Position numbers and translations under genes: made by a program
Assembly (NCBI GenBank): GCA_021372535.1
Contig: JAJFUH010000235.1
Coordinates: 1-6,742 of the forward strand
Length of the DNA stretch: 6,742 nt
Source: a bacterium
Lineage (GTDB): Bacteria; Latescibacterota; Latescibacteria; Latescibacterales; Latescibacteraceae
Direction of reading: 5' to 3'
Part shown: positions 5,526 to 6,742 of the stretch, in pieces
How the letters are laid out: every line of letters begins with the position of its first letter
Position numbering within the stretch: position 1 is the stretch's first letter
Notes under the pieces: generated by a model
The model's database searches: none
What the model saw: only the letters and a program-made list of their open reading frames with translations
What the model was told of the DNA's origin: nothing

Positions 5526-6404
5526 TCACGATTTGAGCAAAGTCCTCATATTCTTCAGGCTGATCCCGACAGCTTCGAGGGGCGGCCGTTTCGTCCGGTC
5601 CTGTTCGACGATGAACCATGCCGCATTCGCCTCCTTTGAGGCCCTGACAATGCTTTTCATATCGAGCACACCTGTTCCCACCGGGGCGAAGCTTCTGTCG
5701 GCGTCATCGGCCATGTCCTTCATATGAATGAGAATACAGCGCTTGCCATAACGACGGATGAAGGCAGCAGGATTCTCCCCCGCGAACTGAACCCAGTACA
5801 CATCGACTTCCGCCTTGACCAGCTCCGGATCGGCGGTCTCGTAAAGGTATTCGATAAGGAATTTATCGTTTTCCTTTTTAAACTCGAAATTGTGGTTGTG
5901 ATAGCAGAGCTGCATTCCGGCTTTTTTTACGGCGGCTCCGATTTTATTCATGCGCTCCCCGAAAGCCTTGAAGCCCTCGGCGCCTTTATCACGCCATTCG
6001 CCAGGCATCGAAGGGCAGATGATAAATGAACTGCCGATACCCGCGTTAAATGCGATAGTCTCATCGAGCTTCTTTTCAAGATTTTCGAATCCCTCGTGAG
6101 TACCCGCGCACTTCAAACCGAGATCGTCGATGAGCTTTTTGAGCTCCACCGCGGACAATCCGCCGTAACCCGCGAATTCGACGCCGTCATACCCGATTGC
6201 CGCAACCTTTTTGAGCGTTCCGGTGAAATCCTTTTCGGTCAACTCTCTCAACGTATAGAGCTGCAGTCCGACCGGGGCCGTTTTCGGTTGTTTTTCGGCA
6301 GCCTGGCTTTTTTCCGGGGGGATGAAACTCCCGAAGCCGACAGCCGATATAACAGCAGCGCTTCGTGCGGTAAATTCACGTCGTGTGTATCGGTCGTTTC
6401 TCAT
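5526..6404 (-). CDS. Tat-exported sugar phosphate isomerase/epimerase-like TIM barrel
   Basis: This 292-aa protein belongs to the xylose-isomerase-like TIM-barrel (AP endonuclease 2) superfamily, whose members isomerise, epimerise or cleave sugars and keto-sugars using a divalent metal. The N-terminus has the twin-arginine motif TRREFTARSAA (R8-R9), a hydrophobic stretch and a likely cleavage site near SQAA (33-36), so it is probably exported to the periplasm. Barrel motifs in order: VGLQLYTLRE (45-54), GYDGVEFAGYGG (71-82, E76), CYHNHNFEF (167-175), AEVDVYWVQ (198-206, D201), ILIHMKD (224-230, H227) and FIVEQD (264-269, E267). E76/H169/D201/H227/E267 are plausible metal or catalytic residues. 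The ATG at 6404 has AGGGAG 6 nt upstream. It is probably the first gene of a two-gene operon with the esterase fusion. A 3-keto-sugar-processing role is possible but not shown; the reaction cannot be assigned from sequence. Confidence 0.9.
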   Translation of the reverse strand: MRNDRYTRREFTARSAAVISAVGFGSFIPPEKSQAAEKQPKTAPVGLQLYTLRELTEKDFTGTLKKVAAIGYDGVEFAGYGGLSAVELKKLIDDLGLKCAGTHEGFENLEKKLDETIAFNAGIGSSFIICPSMPGEWRDKGAEGFKAFGERMNKIGAAVKKAGMQLCYHNHNFEFKKENDKFLIEYLYETADPELVKAEVDVYWVQFAGENPAAFIRRYGKRCILIHMKDMADDADRSFAPVGTGVLDMKSIVRASKEANAAWFIVEQDRTKRPPLEAVGISLKNMRTLLKS

Positions 6405-6410
6405 GACATA

Positions 6411-6416
6411 CTCCCT
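6411..6416 (-). promoter_or_regulatory. Shine-Dalgarno of the isomerase gene
   Basis: AGGGAG on the minus strand, 6 nt before the ATG at 6404. It is the strongest ribosome-binding site in the window and fixes this start, keeping the whole Tat signal in the product. Confidence 0.75.
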
Positions 6417-6451
6417 GATAATGTTAAAAATGAAGGACTGTATCGGATAGA

Positions 6452-6457
6452 ATTATA
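6452..6457 (-). promoter_or_regulatory. Possible -10 element for the isomerase-esterase operon
   Basis: A perfect TATAAT on the minus strand lies about 48 bp before the isomerase ATG, a normal distance. The hexamer expected at -35 (about 6475-6480, reading AAACCG) is poor, so activity would need an activator, or the match is chance in AT-rich sequence. Confidence 0.35.
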
Positions 6458-6565
6458 CCCTTTTTTGAATAAGCCGGTTTTTTTCATAGTATAATATACG
6501 TATGAGTGATTGGTATATTTTTTTTAATCAAAGAATTCTTCGCAGTTTACTGCGGGGAAAAAAAG

Positions 6566-6607
6566 CCCCCTTCCGTCACTTCGTGACACCTTCCCCCGTA
6601 CCGGGGG
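6566..6607 (-). repeat. Modular palindromic repeat, copy 3 (inverted orientation)
   Basis: Read on the minus strand: CCCCCG GTA CGGGGG (6607-6593, 6-bp stem), then a core hairpin GTCAC GAA GTGAC (6587-6575), then GGGGG (6570-6566). This is the same C-tract/G-tract/core/G-tract frame as copies 1 and 2, with a different palindromic core. It lies about 160 bp upstream of the isomerase gene and would be in the leader of any transcript starting near 6660. Confidence 0.65.
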
Positions 6608-6619
6608 CAGGAAACTACA

Positions 6620-6725
6620 GAAGTTGCACCAATTTCCCTTGCCCCCTTTAGAAGCGTGGTGAAAAACTCTACATGTCTGAATTATGGCTGTCAAGGGTCG
6701 GCACGAAGTACCAATTTACATGCCC
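6620..6725 (+). repeat. Imperfect direct repeat around ACCAATTT
   Basis: GAAGTTGCACCAATTTCCC, ending in TTGCCC (6620-6644), resembles GAAGTACCAATTTACATG, ending in CCC (6705-6725). The shared blocks are GAAGT, ACCAATTT and TGCCC, with small length differences between them. The copies lie about 85 bp apart. They may be decayed copies of one element; chance similarity is not excluded. Confidence 0.4.
6666..6694 (-). promoter_or_regulatory. Possible sigma70-type promoter facing the isomerase gene
   Basis: On the minus strand, a perfect TTGACA (6694-6689) and TAGAGT (6671-6666, four of six consensus bases) are exactly 17 bp apart. Transcription would begin near 6659, about 255 nt before the isomerase ATG, and run through palindromic repeat copy 3. 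The -35 lies inside the left arm of an 11-bp inverted repeat. Confidence 0.4.
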
Positions 6726-6733
6726 TTGACAGC
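6687..6733. repeat. 11-bp perfect inverted repeat, both arms containing TTGACA
   Basis: GCTGTCAAGGG (6687-6697) and CCCTTGACAGC (6723-6733) are exact inverses separated by 25 bp. Each arm contains TTGACA, one reading left and the other right; the -10 for the rightward one would fall outside the window. It could be a divergent promoter pair with a shared operator, an attenuating hairpin, or the end of a repeat element. Confidence 0.65.
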
Positions 6734-6742
6734 AACAAAACA

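Larger units (their letters stand above)
6405..6742. other. 338-bp gene-free region at the right edge
   Basis: No convincing coding sequence is present in any frame. From the isomerase start outward it holds a Shine-Dalgarno site, an AT-rich stretch with several TATA-like words (6452-6520), a small hairpin CGCAG TTTA CTGCG (6541-6554), palindromic repeat copy 3, an imperfect direct repeat, an 11-bp inverted repeat and a possible promoter reading leftward. It may extend beyond the window. Confidence 0.6.

Noticed and set aside
6465-6495. Plus-strand TTGAAT and TATAAT promoter-like pair
   Set aside because: The spacing is 19 bp, the sequence is AT-rich, and no plus-strand gene follows within the window.

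Overview
The window looks like a piece of a free-living, Gram-negative-type bacterial chromosome, moderately GC-rich in genes and AT-rich between them. Two Tat-exported proteins, a secreted fusion of an FGE-like domain with an esterase, and a Gfo/Idh/MocA protein with a GDHIVEQHVHNLD-type motif are typical of uncultivated FCB/PVC-type lineages such as Latescibacteria- or Planctomycetes-like bacteria. That placement is inferred from gene style only.

Layout, left to right. Bases 2-538 (+) hold the 3' end of a DnaB/RecA-fold ATPase of phage or mobile-element style. The next four genes are all on the minus strand: a Tat-exported Gfo/Idh/MocA oxidoreductase (730-2049), erythronate-4-phosphate dehydrogenase PdxB (2269-3357), a secreted FGE-like/alpha-beta-hydrolase fusion (3615-5450) and a Tat-exported TIM-barrel sugar isomerase/epimerase-like protein (5526-6404). 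The last two are only 75 bp apart and are probably co-transcribed, isomerase first. The right end (6405-6742) has no gene but carries several repeats and a possible promoter.

Function. Oxidoreductase, esterase and isomerase together suggest processing of sugars or sugar derivatives outside the cytoplasm: de-esterification plus oxidation or isomerisation of the sugar. PdxB is a cytoplasmic housekeeping enzyme of the DXP-dependent pyridoxal phosphate pathway and has no evident link to the others. The ATPase fragment ends tail-to-tail with the oxidoreductase gene and may mark the edge of a mobile element lying to the left.

The most unusual part is between the genes. A modular palindromic repeat (C-tract hairpin, variable palindromic core, closing G-tract) occurs three times in three different gaps. 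Separately, three of the five genes are followed within a few bases of the stop, on their own coding strand, by an A-rich stretch, CAG(t)GGCA and purine-rich short repeats. The pdxB-oxidoreductase gap adds a perfect 20-bp palindrome and two 7-bp tandem repeats. I see no CRISPR array, RNA gene or complete insertion sequence, and no defence system.
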